64,000 nt of DNA. Source: Eutypella sp. D-1 (lineage: Eukaryota > Ascomycota > Sordariomycetes > Xylariales > Diatrypaceae). The position numbers and the translations under genes are program-made. The stretch covers positions 1,860,001 to 1,924,000 of the forward strand of contig JAJTTP010000007.1 of the NCBI GenBank assembly GCA_023313575.1, in the 5' to 3' direction. Positions 33,869 through 46,700 of this stretch are shown here, piece by piece. The stretch's first letter is position 1. Every line of letters starts with the position of its first letter. The notes beneath the pieces were generated by a model, which saw nothing but the letters and a program-made list of their open reading frames with translations, had not been told where the DNA came from and did no database searches.

Positions 33869-35637
33869 ATGGGGTCTGTTCAATACATCAGCGTGCTAGG
33901 CCTCCAGGATGGCACTACACCCAGTGCGGCGGCGCTCAAGACAATCGCCTCCGTGCTCATTCTCTATTACATAACATCCGCGCTTTATTCACTCTTTCTC
34001 CATCCTCTTCAGACTTATCCGGGCCCGAAGCTATCTGCCATAAGTCGAATCCCTTACTGGATTGCCAATGCTAGAGGGGACTCGGTCCGGTTCATGACAA
34101 GACTACATAAAACATATGGCCCCGTCGTGAGGTTCGGTCCCAATGACCTCAGCTACGCAGATGGTCGGGCTTGGAAGGATATCTACGTTGTCCAGAAGGG
34201 CAAGAAAGAGAATCCGAAGGAGCTCACGTTTTACCCGGCCTCCGCGAACGGCGTGCCTAGCCTGTTCACCCAAAACGATCCGAGTCGCCATGCCGTCATG
34301 CGCCGCGTGTTCGCACCGGCCTTCTCCGAGAAGTCCTTGAAGGCGCAAGAGCCGATGTTCCAGCGCTTCACCGACTTGCTTATCGCTACGTGCCGGGAGA
34401 AGGGAGACATAGATATGACCAAAACATTTAACCTTCTGACGTTTGATATCATGGGCGAGCTCGCGTTCGGCGAATCCCTTGACTTGCTTAAAAACAACGA
34501 ATATAGCTGGTGGGCTGAGCTGGTCTTTTCATCAGTAAAGGTGAGGATTTCTTGACGATTACCTTCCTCGTTGCGCAGTAGCTAAAAGAAAGCGGCTTAC
34601 TAGGTTCTCCCATTCGTCCAAATAATTGAATATTATCCATTCTTAAAAACTATATTCAATCTTATCGAACCCAAGTCGGTTGCAAAGCTACGCCGCGACC
34701 ATTTTCACTATACCGCCAGTCGTGTGGACAAGCGCCTCAGTCAAGAATCAGACAAGCACGATATCTGGAATCTCCTTCTAGAGTCCGATATGCTGTCGAC
34801 CAAGGAGATGCACTCGAACGCGGAATTGTTCATGACAGCAGGCACAGAGACCTCATGTACGTGGTCAGATTATTCTTCCCCATTATAATGACGTCGCTAA
34901 TCAGACCCTTTATCAGCCTCTCTACTTACCGGGTTGACTTACTATCTGCACATGAATCCAAATAAAATGAAGCTTCTAGTCGATGAGATCCGGGGACGAT
35001 TTAAGGATAATAGCGAAATTACCTTTGAGGCGCTTGCCAAACTGGAATATCTGAACGCATGTATGTGGCTGCGCCCTACCAGGATATGGGCACAAGGCAG
35101 ACTGATAACCGTGTTCGAATAGGCATTAAAGAAGGCCTTCGGATTCGCACCCCGGTTCCGACAGGTCTCCCCCGCGTAATAGCTAAGGGCGGCAACGTTG
35201 TTTTGGGAAAGTGGGTTCCGGAGGGAACCTGCGTAATAGTCAATCAAAATGCGACATTCCACCTTGAGTCGAACTTCAAGTAAGTAGCTCCCAATATCTA
35301 GTCGGCCTGCAGCTGCTTTTTCCGAGACGAAGACCAATGATTAACGTGGGGTTTGCTGTACAGAAACCCGGAAATGTTCGTGCCGGAGCGCTGGCTAGGC
35401 GACCCCGAATACAAAGACGACAACCGAGATGCGCACCAACCTTTCTCGGTGGGGACGAGGAACTGTCTGGGTATGAATATGGCCTGGCACGAGATGCGGC
35501 TGATCCTCGCAAAATTGCTGTTCCATTTCGATATCGAAACGGACGTGGGACCTGACTGGGAAGAGCAAGGCGTATACGTCATCTGGGATCGGAAGCCCCT
35601 GGTTTGTCGAATGAAGCCTGCCACTTCGAGGGCATAG
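33869..35637 (+). CDS. Cytochrome P450 (CYP65-like, related to trichothecene-pathway hydroxylases)
   Basis: Model join(33869..34540, 34604..34856, 34917..35060, 35123..35279, 35364..35637), 499 aa; all five junctions keep frame. Hydrophobic residues about 20-45 (TIASVLILYYITSALYSLFL) are the ER membrane anchor, followed by HPLQTYPGPK. I-helix oxygen-binding motif AGTETS is at 303-308, K-helix E360-G-L-R363, PERW at 416-419, and the heme loop FSVGTRNCLG at 436-445 with Cys443 as iron ligand. All catalytic landmarks are present, so the gene looks functional. It is a class II microsomal monooxygenase needing a separate reductase. The subfamily resembles fungal isotrichodermin C-15 hydroxylase-type P450s in overall pattern, but the substrate is unknown and no terpene synthase, PKS or NRPS lies in the window. 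Confidence 0.92.
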
Positions 35638-37677
35638 AACCAACGGTAATGTCATGGCACAGGCCTCTCCAGTTTAGGATACCAGTAGAATTAGTATTTA
35701 AGCCTCAATACCTAAGTGGGGCGATTATAGGGGGGAGGATCGGACTTACTAAAGCAAGGCACCTTAGGCCCGAAAACCACCTGCGTATATAAGTAGGGGG
35801 ATGGCCCCAATCTGTATCTAGTGTCCCTTCTCCGTTTATGGCATTGTTACATTTCCAACATATACCTGTCAACGCGATCTACTGAACGTGATATATTGTA
35901 CGCAACAGGAACACCATCTTTATCGAGGAGATGTGGAGGTCGAGAGGCCAGACTTCTGATAACAACTTATTTGTAATCCACTTCCGTACGTGGTGATATA
36001 GAATCCTAGATATTCGACTATACACCGCATAACAGAAACCCGGCTGGTCCAAGGTCAGGGCTTCCTGGTTCTAAGGCGTCCAATCCCCCTTGCATTATTG
36101 AATACGATGTGCTATACGAGGTATACGTACTCACTAACATAACACTCACTATCTGATAATTGGCCAGCTCGAGAGTGGACAGCGATCTCGAAAACGTTAA
36201 CTTCCAGATACCATATTCGCGATCAGTCAAATTATGAATGGTAATTACGAGTGCATTTGGCACATACGCAGGCGGCTTCCCGCGTTATAGACATACCAGA
36301 CACTCAAATACAGCAGCCATCAGGTATGCTACCTAACAGGCACTTCTATTACGAGGAAACCAGAAAGGCCATGTAGGGCTGAAACAGCTTGCGCCCGTGA
36401 AAACTAGTATACGGACCAAAATCCGAATACTGCCCTGACGGCTCATTATCGCAGAGTAGTAGAACAGGGGGACTCATGGGCAACGACCAACGTCGGGGTT
36501 TTAACCGTTTTATTATTCAAGTCAAAGTATTCGACTACCTGAAATTTTGATAGCAATGACGAAATCAATCAAAATCATATTCACTTGAGCGTCAAAACTA
36601 GTCGTCATCGTCCCGCAACAAGGTTACACGTTGTCGCAGTATAAGCCTTGTATCACCATTCAAACTTGACGTGTCACCACTACCAGCCAGCCGGATCTGT
36701 GAGTATATTTGGTTGAGCGGGTCTTCAATTCGTATCATTAACAATTATATCCCGGGCTCGCACGAGCTCAAGCCACGATATTGATCTTACGTGAGAGCTG
36801 TGATGTTTACGTCCCACGAAAGATGCAAGGTCCTAATGCAGTGTTATTTGACTGCCACTCAAGCATAGGCGAGCTGGAAAGAGCGGGTAGACACGAGGTC
36901 CTCGGCACAAATGATTCGCTGGGTGCGCTCAGTTTCTTGTAGCAGCTGAAAAAGCTGGTCCCGTACAAAACCCGGCTACCGACGCGTTAGTCGTAAGTAA
37001 GACTCTCGAGTCCAGTCGTCTGGAGGTCAACTACCCGGTAAAGTGAAAGACTTACGACGCTTTCGCATGTGTGTCTAAAATGCCGAAGGCCGTCGGACGG
37101 GATATGTTGTCTACGGCAATCGGAATTGACGTAGGTCGTTATTCCCTTTCAGAGCCCCACAAGCCGGACAGGCATTGGATGCCGGGATATGCGAATGATA
37201 TGTTAGTCGACGGACGATCACTTCGCAATCTGGCCGCCCCTATGGGGCAGTGTCGAATGAGCACGAGGTTCTCCTCACGTACTTTGCCCCAAGCAGAGAC
37301 ACACGCATACGTCACGATTGGCTGCAGTGAGTCTTGTGGTGAGCGCGGGAAGCGACAGGTCGGGCTGCCCGTCTAGTTAGCGAGCACCGCATATCGTATT
37401 CTCAAAATAGAGAGCCTAGATTCTAGGCAGTCGACAAGGAAGCATATACTGCTCACATGCTCATACGTGCATCGACCAGCCTCCACCGTTGATAGACACA
37501 GTATAAGAGCGGGACTCTCCTCACTATTCTCTTAGATCCGATCCTTCGTCGATCTCAAGCAGCATATAAAAGAATACCCATATCCTCTAATCAATCACTC
37601 CGCAACTATTCTCTACCGATATCACTTCACACAAGAAAAAAGCCCATCCAGATCCAAGCCAACGCCTCTCCATCAAG
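35638..37677. other. 2-kb intergenic region in gene-sparse island
   Basis: No gene is supported; short frames at 36018-36263 (-) and 37071-37376 (+) show no motifs. The last 120 bases contain a TATA box and a CA-rich leader for the secreted-protein gene. Confidence 0.5.
37565..37571 (+). promoter_or_regulatory. TATA box of secreted-protein gene
   Basis: TATAAAA lies 113 bases upstream of the ATG at 37678, followed by an A/C/T-rich leader ending CACACAAGAAAAAAG...ATCAAG before the start. Clear TATA boxes are typical of highly inducible fungal genes. Confidence 0.6.
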
Positions 37678-38149
37678 ATGCAGTTCTCTACACTCGCCGC
37701 TACCTTTGCCCTTGCCGCCGGTGCTAACGCGGCCGTTATCCAACGCGACGGTTCCCGGCTAGCTCAGTTCCGGGTATTCAACGTGGAAGGCTGTGATGAG
37801 TTCAACCAGGGCTTCTATACCGTCGACGAGTCCGACGTGGACGTGTGCAAGAGTTTCAGCGCGATAGAAGATCCCGGTGTCGGTTCCGTAAACTTGGAGC
37901 AGCTGAACAACAGCGACTGCAGCCGTATGTCTTACCTCAAACCCCCCCCCTTGTTTCCCAGTTGTCCGTTGGTCTCGGATAGGTGAGAACTTGATTCCTG
38001 GCCACTAACACACGAACCCGATAGTACACATCTTTACGGACGAGGACTGCTCCTCCGAGTCTACAGAAGTCTCTGAGGGTGTGTGCAGCAATGCGCCTTC
38101 AGAGGGCACGAGCTTCAAATCCTGGCGACTTAGCTGTGGTGGCTACTGA
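37678..38149 (+). CDS. Small secreted cysteine-rich protein (effector-like)
   Basis: Model join(37678..37924, 38025..38149), 123 aa; intron GTATGT with ACTAAC branch and CCGATAG acceptor. Residues 1-19 (MQFSTLAATFALAAGANAA) are a textbook signal peptide. The mature chain has six cysteines (in EGCDEF, VCKSF, SDCS, EDCSS, GVCSN, LSCGGY), enough for three disulfides, and is acidic. No transmembrane segment and no GPI signal. It resembles the many short secreted proteins of plant- or insect-associated ascomycetes, some of which act as effectors; the function here is unknown. It sits in the same gene-sparse island as the P450 and next to a MITE, a common setting for such genes. Confidence 0.82.
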
Positions 38150-39088
38150 TAAGCTTGTCTTCAGCGTCGTCTGTTTATTTGAAGATTCATGATTGCGGGA
38201 GTAGCCTGGTTACTCGTAGCGTTCGAAATGTTGGCGACCACGCAATGCTGGTGGTTATGGGGGTTAATGGGAGACATCAACGTTGGATAGGCGCATACTT
38301 GACTGCATTAACATCCGGAGTTCAGTCCTTTACATAATTATGCTAATCATAATTGATCTACATACTCATCCAGCCAACTAAGCTTACCCTGTACTCTGCC
38401 AGTTAAGCAAAAGATGTGAAAGAGTGAGCCAACAACATATATTGCAACATGATGTTCGATTTCGGTCTATCAATAGCTGAAAAAGGTTTACCAGAGTCCA
38501 GCAAGGGGTAGACCATGGGATACGGTCCGATTGAATATCATTTGCGTAAGAATAAAGTTAGTCATCAGCCGCGTAATATATGGTGCTAAGTAGGGATGCT
38601 TGTCTTGACATTAGGCTTTGAGGAAGTCGTCATACGATTTAGAGGTCGCAGAGCTTGGTAGCACTTGAATGCCGGATGTAAATTAAGCCCGGATCGTAGA
38701 GCCTTCGGTCACGTCACGATGTGGAACAGACGATATCGGATTGGAACTCCAGAGCTATCGCATGAGGCCCAAACGTCAACCGCTTACCGTCAGTTCCTCT
38801 ATCATTTTCCCTTGCCTATTGCGGCCTAAGATAAGGCCTGAGATCAATAGATACCGGCGATCACAAGGTGCAGAGGGAATTGGTTGCTAATAAGCTATTA
38901 AGTATTTCCTTGAACAGGGTTCCTACGCTGAACGCTAAATGTACGATGGAAAAGCACCATAATGCTCCGTGCACAGCACGCTTTAGCGGCCGCTCGTCTA
39001 CGACGAACCCCTAGGTAGCCTTGGCTCCTAACTCGAGGAGGCAAAGGCACCGCGATGCAGCAGAAAGATCACGTATAATGCTCATGTA

Positions 39089-39356
39089 CAGAGGTAACGT
39101 TCAAAAGTAAATAGCCTCTTGGCACTTAAGCCACAGTATGGATTGGCCAAAGTATTTTACTGTATTTCTAAGGCCCCCTGTACAGTAGCGATACTTTATC
39201 AGTCCTTAGCGTTGGCCTTACTGGAGGGTGTGCTAAAAGTACCGCTAAGGTAAATCTTTGTCAGGGGACACTGTCAATATACGGTCCGTTACTGTGGCTG
39301 TTGCCAGACTGTGGCTCCAATGCCAAGAGGCTACTTACTTTTAAACGCTACCTCTG
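39089..39356. mobile_element. MITE with ~50-bp terminal inverted repeats and TA target duplication
   Basis: Left end CAGAGGTAACGTTCAAAAGT and right end (as complement) CAGAGGTAGCGTTTAAAAGT begin arms of about 50 bases that continue through AGTAGCCTCTTGGCA and AGCCACAGT-TGG. The arms differ mainly by transitions (A/G, C/T). Both ends are flanked by TA (39087-39088 and 39357-39358), the target duplication of Tc1/mariner-type elements. The 268-bp element has no reading frame, so it is a non-autonomous element that would have needed a transposase from elsewhere. Confidence 0.8.
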
Positions 39357-40884
39357 TATGATGGAATCATTCTGAAATTGCCCAAATCCAATCTGTCGGT
39401 TGCCGCAATATTCGTCCATCTACGTATATCTACATAAAAAAGGGGTAGGAAGTGGGTCCCATACTTTTATAGGAGGTGTTTAAGGACTAACTTAGTTAGC
39501 CCCCTATTCCCATTCCACTTCCTCTAAGGAACATCCAGAGTTAGCAGAAAACGTCATGCGCAATTTGATCTGGTCCAGCTTCGTTGAATATAGATCGGTA
39601 TTCTAGCCTTGCTTCATGCTGAATACACCTCTGCAGAGTGACAGTGTACAATAAGAGGAGGGGCTGGCGTTTCCTGGTAGCCGTACGGCAAAACTGGGGG
39701 GTATGGGATCCTGGAGCAGAGGCGAGCATATGCTGCCGACAATCGAACCTACTTAATATTAATGCCAATTCAGTTGTTTGGACCGAAAAGGTCACGCGGT
39801 AACTGACGTGGCGGCTGTGGTGCCGCGTTTACTCGACGTCTAGTAGCGCCGATTCCGTTCCGCCGTTGAAAATTTATCCCTCATCCCTTTGATGGTAATA
39901 TTCCAGACCGGGATCTATTGCCTAATGACAGCTCCGTCCCGGCGCAGGCCCGCTGACCTCTCCTGGCCGGAGTCTGTCTCGTTCTTAGCTGTTACCCCTA
40001 ACATGCCATTGGTTTAACTAATCACTTGGGATATCTACCTTCCGAACTTATGATGGCATCAACCTCAACGAGGAACTCCTGGCATTCGCAGCGAACTTCT
40101 TTCCCCTATTCCTTACACAAAAGCTCTGAAGAAGCCTCGGGAAATCCACTTGATCACCAGGATGGGGATTTCTTTGCTCTTTTTTTTTTCCTGTCCCGTG
40201 ACTATCGTAGCCAGGTGCAAACCGGCGTAGCGGGATCCTGATGCTCGTCTCTCAGACAGGACCACAGAGATGCCTTCCAAACTACATAACTACATCTAGA
40301 TAAAAGCACACGGGGCAAGGCAATCTTAAAGTAACTTTCCCTTTGTCGTTCCCTCCGTCCTATCGTAACTGCGTCCACCGCACAGTCGGGAAAGAAGAGA
40401 AACGGGGTTGGGACTATTACCTAGAGTATAGGTACGTCTTGAATTATTAAGTCATGTTCAGGTTCAGGTCCAAACTGTAGCTATACTAGTAATCTATGTA
40501 TCCATCACGTACTGCACATCTACGTATCTACTGCCTACTTAATCATATGAACCAATCATGCTACGCAATGCCATCTTGCACAGTTCTTGCCAGGTTTACT
40601 TCATGCAGGTGTTTTCATCACGGTGCCTAGACACCTGCAGGCGAACAACAGTATTTTATATATAAATACTGAACCAAGCCGCCAAAAACACTCCTCTCTT
40701 GCAGCCTCACCGACGCTAATAAAACACTTCGATACCAATACCAATACCAGTCCCGGTCCCGTGGATCTTAGTTCTATCCCGGATCCGCGGACTCGGGTCG
40801 GCACCAAAGTTTAATTGACCCCCTCTGGACCACCCTTTGCTCCACAAAATTCATATCGCAGCAATAAGTAGGTATTAGGCAGAT

Positions 40885-40922
40885 AGGTAGGTAGGTAGGC
40901 AAGTTGGTAGGTAGGTAAGTAG
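40885..40922 (+). repeat. GGTA tetranucleotide repeat
   Basis: Short GGTA/AGGT tandem array, one of several TACC/GGTA clusters found in the intergenic DNA of this window (also near 45480, 46690, 49808 and 59860). Confidence 0.75.
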
Positions 40923-41062
40923 GAAATAATTAGATAACCCATCGACCCTGGAAAACACCATACTGCATCGCACCGCTGTACAAGTGCACAAGGGACTACC
41001 AGGGCACGAAGTGGGCGATAAGTAAAGGTACCTAATCCCACACAGGATGTCGCCAAGTCAAG

Positions 41063-41085
41063 CACACACACACACACACACACAC
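41063..41085 (+). repeat. CA dinucleotide microsatellite
   Basis: Pure run of CA repeats followed by TATATGTATA, in non-coding DNA. Confidence 0.95.
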
Positions 41086-41931
41086 ATATATGTATACGAC
41101 ATGCTATTCTCACAGCAAATCCCGCATAGCAACAAAATACACATAAAGCAAGGCACGGGGAATAGGAAGGCAAATCAAGACAAGACGAGACAAGACCAGG
41201 CAAAGACGATATGGATAGTAAAACAAATCTATCTATTGCTCAAGCCGGGAAAACAGAATTTGAAAAACATTATAAAGATTAAAGGAATGGGGGGTATAAT
41301 CATGACAAAATTTCCGTCTCTATATACACAACAATTCTTGTTTTTTCTTCCCCCCTCTTCTCTTCTTTCCCCCCTCCCCCACTGCTGGCATGTGTATACA
41401 CATGGGTGGAGAGGTGAGGGCCATTTGTTGAATTACTCGGAGGATGATGGATGATGGGTTTGGTTCCTGCATGCAAGTGTATTCCGGCCTCTCCTTTCTA
41501 TCTTCTCTCTTTCTCTCTGTACTCTCTACTCCGAGTCTCGTAAAGCCTAGATATTCCTCCCTGCATCGCGGGAAAGAAGTCCAATTGCCTCCTTTTTTAA
41601 TAACCCTCCGACTCCTCTTCCTGCCTCCGAGAACCCCTTTTCCTCTAAATGCGGGGGGGGGGCTAGCGGAGAATGAAGTAGAAAGAAAGAAAAAACAAAA
41701 TGCCACGACATGCAACTACACTTCCTCATTTTTTTATTTGGATTCGATGAAAAAATCCCATCGCAACAATATTGTTAAAAAAACCACCCTCCCAAGAAAA
41801 TACAACGCCAAAAAGCAACGCCCCCACTTCCCCCTCCCCTCACCTGGCCTGGTTAAGACTCTCGAGGTGTCTAGGGGAGGGCCATGAGAGAGAGCCCCGA
41901 GATATGCATGCACGACAGCTTCAGCTTCAGC

Positions 41932-43706
41932 TCAGTCGACCTGTTTCTCGCACCCGATGCGCCCCAGCAACTCCTTGCGATCGCTATGGCCCGGCAGGCT
42001 GACGCCGGAGGACGTGGCGGTCCTCTTGACGCCGGTGCGGCGCTCCCAGTTCTTGAGGTCGATGGCCTCGACGCCGACTTCCTCCTCGAACGGCTGCGCC
42101 TCTTCGTACTCGTAGTCCGCCTCCTCCTCGTCTTCCTCGCCGTCCTCGTCGTCGCTCCGGATATCCTCGGCGCCGGCGCCCTTGAGCACCCGCACCGCCA
42201 CCTTGATGATCATGAAGAACCAGAATACGGTGATGGCCTGGAGCACCAGCAGGCAGGCCAGGAAAGCCCGCCGGACCGCGTGCGTGTAGCAGACGTTGCC
42301 CGTCGCTGGTTCCCGCAAGGGGTCGATCAGATGGCCCCAGTTGTTGGGAGGAGGAAAGGGGCCAGTAAGGTTGGTAGCCGGCCCGGTCCAGCAGCCGACG
42401 GTCATTATTTGCGGCGTATCCCTCCAAATGCTGTAACAGACCATCATGTAGAATACGTGGCGGGCCATGAACCAGGAGAGCATGAAGACGCCGAAGACGG
42501 CATCGCAGACCGTTGTGAAGCCCGTGTACTTCAGGCATTTGGCAAGCTAGCTCGACAATTAGCACGGGGCTTGTGTACTATACCGGGAGGGGGTGGGGGG
42601 TGTAGCTCAACTTACCGGAAGGAATAGATCAACCACGTCCATGAGGACCAGGATAAGGTGGCCGACCCGCGTATGATGGTAGGCGTAGCAAGCAGCAATG
42701 AGCGTGACGGTGACGAAGTGGTGGCCCAACATCTGCCAGTGGTCCTTCCGGCGCTCTTCCATGTGGATGACAATGATTTGTTGCAGCCAAAAGGCCCATT
42801 GCGGCAACAGATACACCTTCATAATACCAGTGAGCTCCCGGTTCGGCCAATCCGTCCAGAGCTCTCGCATGTTGAGCCAGTAGGGCGAGTTATAGTATAT
42901 GTACTGGTCTAAAGTCAGCACACCATTCTCGAGAGATCTGTCTAACAAGCATTGGTGGGAAAGCAACGTACCATGCCGAGGGGCCAGAAGGCGCAGTAGT
43001 ATACCAGGAGCCATGCTTGTTCCGAAAAGCGAGTGAGATCTCCCTTCTTCGACACACCCCAGTGCTTCGCCAGGGGCCCCAAGATCTGTTCCATAAAGAA
43101 GGAGCGCAGTCCCATGAACAGCAAGATGCAGAAGGCGATGAAGTAGGAGTCGTCCCAGCCGATTCCGTACAGGTCGGTGGTCGGGTTGTAGTAGGAGAGG
43201 GAGAAGAATTTCTGGGTGTATGGACGGGATTTTGGTAAGGTCTTGTGGGCGAGGAAAATCAAGGCGATAATGTTGAAGGAGAAACCTGTGGAGGGGATCA
43301 TGGTTAGAGAGAAGCTTCGTTCCTGTGGACGGGAGACACTTTTTGGGTAGTTGGAGCCATTGAGAAAGATGGGCAAAACCATACCTGTCTGGTTGTCTAG
43401 AAGCCAGCGGGTTATGCCCCTCACGAAACCGTCTTCTTTCCTTTTTACCCTCCTGACGATGACTCTGTTGTTGCTCGTCTGCATATACAACGGGCCGTTC
43501 ATAGAGTTGCGCGACTGTGCCGAGGACCTCAAAGTGGGGGACTTGGGCTTCTCTTGCTTGGGCTCCACGGCGCCAGACTCGGCCTTCTGGGGGATCTGTT
43601 CGAGGACAGATATCTGGGGGGGTGCCGGGTGGGTTTCGACATTGACAGGGGCCGGCGTTTCGACAGCATTGGCCGCGGCGGGCGAATTGATCGTGGGATC
43701 CTCCAT
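41932..43706 (-). CDS. Ceramide synthase, Lag1/Lac1 family (TLC domain)
   Basis: Model complement(join(41932..42546, 42616..42903, 42972..43285, 43385..43706)), 512 aa; introns start GTAAGT, GTACGT and GTATGG, and all phases agree. Residues 1-100 are a polar, proline-rich cytosolic N-terminus. The TLC domain follows with several membrane spans (FNIIALIFLAHK, YFIAFCILLFMGLRSFF, WLLVYYCAFWPLGMYI). The Lag1 motif is in exon 3: HHFVTVTLIAACYAYHHTRV with His273-His274, and MDVVDLF with Asp301 and Asp304, the residues needed for catalysis in the family. The tail is acidic (SDDEDGEEDEEEADYEYEEA), as in yeast Lag1/Lac1 where such sites are phosphorylated. The ER enzyme joins fatty acyl-CoA to sphingoid bases. 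Fungi usually have two or three paralogs with different chain-length preference; which one this is cannot be told. Confidence 0.94.
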
Positions 43707-46700
43707 AGCGAGAACGAGGGGTTCCGTTCCAACCCAATTGACACTCGTGGTGTGAGTTGAAGGGGTGTCTGAGTCGAGAGGAGGAGGGAGATCCGAGGTG
43801 AACTGGCAAATCGGGTTCGGCTTAGGTGTATCGATAGATATACGATAGGATGTGACAAGTCCAGGTGGTGACTGTTTGGAACTGTTTGGAACTATTACCC
43901 CAACCTAACTTGGCCTGATCGACTTTCCAGTTTTGAAGAAGAGCCACCTGTCGTCGTAGTGAGGCGAGAGGTGAAGGATATGAGCGAGGGTATATAGTTA
44001 GAAGGAGGGGTATGAGGTCTCTAGAGTCAACGATAGCGTCAACGCCAACGTCAAGGGCTCTGGGGTGTGTATGGGGGTAGGGATAGCCGAACAAGCCTCC
44101 TCTTTCGTCCTTTCTTTCTTCCTTCCTTCCTTCTCTCCTCTCTCTAAGAAGAACGACCGGAAGTGCGTATAAAGCAGTTGATATCGTAAGATCGTGAGAT
44201 CGTGAGAAAGAAGAAGCTCGCTCCAAGCTCGCTCTAGTTGGATAGAAGAACAACAACCAACAACAACAACAACAAGCAAGATATGTAAAAGGATATGTAT
44301 AAGGGCCTGGCGCAGGCGCAATGACTTGATGTAAATGGTAATATGTCAGATATCAAAAAAAGAACGATTTTATTAGGCCCTTTTTTTCTTCGCAAGGACC
44401 CTCTCTTTCGTCCCAACTGCTTGTGCTTGTTGCCCCAACTATCCCATGTATCTCTATTATCTCTCTTGACTTTTTGGAGGGCCCGTTCTCTCCGTTTCCG
44501 TTCTGGCCTGTCTGGCCGTTCTTCTGGGAAGGAAGTGGAGAATGTGAGTTTGGAAATTTAGTTCAAACAAGGTGGTTCGAAAATGGATTTTTGTTGTGGG
44601 GGGGTTTTTTTTGTTGCTGCCGCCCGCTGAACAGACTGAACCAGACCACTGAACCAGACCAGACGCTTTTGAATAGACAGGGCCTGAGCGTATAAGAAAA
44701 TTCCGGTATATGGAGAAAGCGAGAAAAAGACAGGAGGAGAAGCTTTGGTCTTTGGTCAGTCAGTCAATACATAATGTAATGTAAAGTAAAGTCCAGGGTG
44801 ACACTAGAGTAAAAATGACAATATAATTGACAACTGACAATCAAGTAGTTAACAATTAACAGATTGTTCTAAAAAGTGAGTGTGGATCCCCGCGATCTGG
44901 AAAAAGGACTGGGGTTTCCTTTTCTTTTTTTTGTCTTTTTTCTTTTCGAAAAAACCACACGTTAACCCTTGTATACTTTGTATGTATACATGAAAAGAAA
45001 AGAGAGAGGGAGAGATAGGTAATGCAGAGAGACAGTGACAAGAGGTCCCCCCTGGTCCGTCCGTACGTCCGTCTAATCTCCAAACTTCCCTTTTTCAACC
45101 TGTTGAGGTGGAAGATCGAACGGGGACCGGGAACAAGACAGAGACGGACACAGACGGACACAGACGGGAGGAGAAGATCTATGCTGGCGGGGAGATTTCT
45201 GGTTTAGTGCAGTCCACGGGTAACTACTGGTTAAGTTCTGTTGCGGGTGATGATGGGACCTAAAGGACGGGCATTCTCCTTTTTTTTCCTTTCTCTTTCT
45301 CCCGGGCCTCCTCTCCAAAGCTCTTAAAAAGCTCTCCCAGCTCTATGGTACCCAAAACAGCTAGGCCTATTCGTCTCCTTTATTTTATTTCCTTGTTCGG
45401 GTTGGTTGCCGTTTTGCTTGCATTCCCCTCAATTCTGATAGGCGATTGGCAGAAATTCTACCCAAGTAACTAATAAAGCTACCTACCTACCCTACCTACC
45501 CTAAAGTACTTCCAGCTAATAGCTCTGCCGAGGCATCGTGCTCTAGCTGTTTCTGGGCTTGCCCCCAAGCTATTTAGTATGTACTTAGGTACCGTGGCGA
45601 TCCAGGTATTGCATGTGGTAGGGATCCATGGATGGTGCTATAGCTAGGTTAGCTGTACTAAACTGCTAAAGTACCATAAGTAGTCAATCTCTAATCTTAG
45701 GCGGTGAACAAGCCAGCCAAGCCCACTACTGTATGTAGTATAAAATAGCAAGCTTGGCTGAGGAAAAAGGAGGGGAAAGGAAAAGAGATGCCAGACTGCC
45801 AGAAGAGTTGGCGCTCTGAAGCTGAGAAGCCGAGGTACCGATCCGATGTTTACTTTCAAGGCCTTTATCATGGGATGGGCATCTTGGGGCATGTGGATAT
45901 AACCCATACTCAACACATGCGGGCTGCTATACACTACATACAATCGAGGACAAGTGGAGGGAGCGCTGGCGGGGGTTTAAGAGGTTGAGCTAAAAGGGTA
46001 ACTAGGGGGACCCATACATGGATGTGCTTAAAATTCCTAATCTCATTCTCAAAGGTATGGAGGTTATATCGTTTAGTTGTTTGATATTAAGGGGCTTCCC
46101 CTTCCCGTGCCGCCTCTGCTAAGAGGAAAACATGGAAGAAGATCCAAAGCTTCTTCTCCTTTTTCTAAAACAAATCGACGACTGGTTGCAGCAATCCCAT
46201 TGTACATAGGTTTGACATGAATAACAGTGATAGCCGGCATGTAGCCGGAGACCGTTAACCGTTAGCCGTCGGTTGGCCCGTCGGCTACACACATTCAGGA
46301 GGAGGAGAGAGAGGGGAGGTCTATCCCATATATCTCCCACCTCTTATAATTGTCTCCATGTAACGTACCGTATCTGATGTAGGCAGGTATCTACCCAAGT
46401 AGTAATCGATCTTTGGTTTTGAGTCAAGTCTTTCCCCAACTTGCCGCCGATATATCTGTATATATATACCACCTGACCAACTTACACAAGCTGTGGCATG
46501 CTTGCAGACGTGTTGACTTGACTTTATCTGTTGGTAATGTTGGTCAGTCTTACCCATGTATGGCAGGTATCTCGGCTATCAAGAGAGTAGTTCTGGGCCG
46601 ATCCCAGGATTTAGCGGGCGGGGGAGATCTCACATCACGAAATACAACACTACGATGGAGACAGACCTACATACATAATACCTACCTGGGTAGGTAAGGT

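Larger units (their letters stand above)
38150..41931. other. 3.8-kb intergenic region with MITE and simple repeats
   Basis: No gene supported. It holds the MITE at 39089-39356, GGTA and CA simple repeats and a pyrimidine/purine-rich end. The 3' end of the minus-strand ceramide synthase lies at its right border. Confidence 0.5.

Noticed and set aside
37071..37376. 101-codon frame between the P450 and the secreted protein
   Set aside because: No known motif, no intron signals, no coding bias; too short to support.
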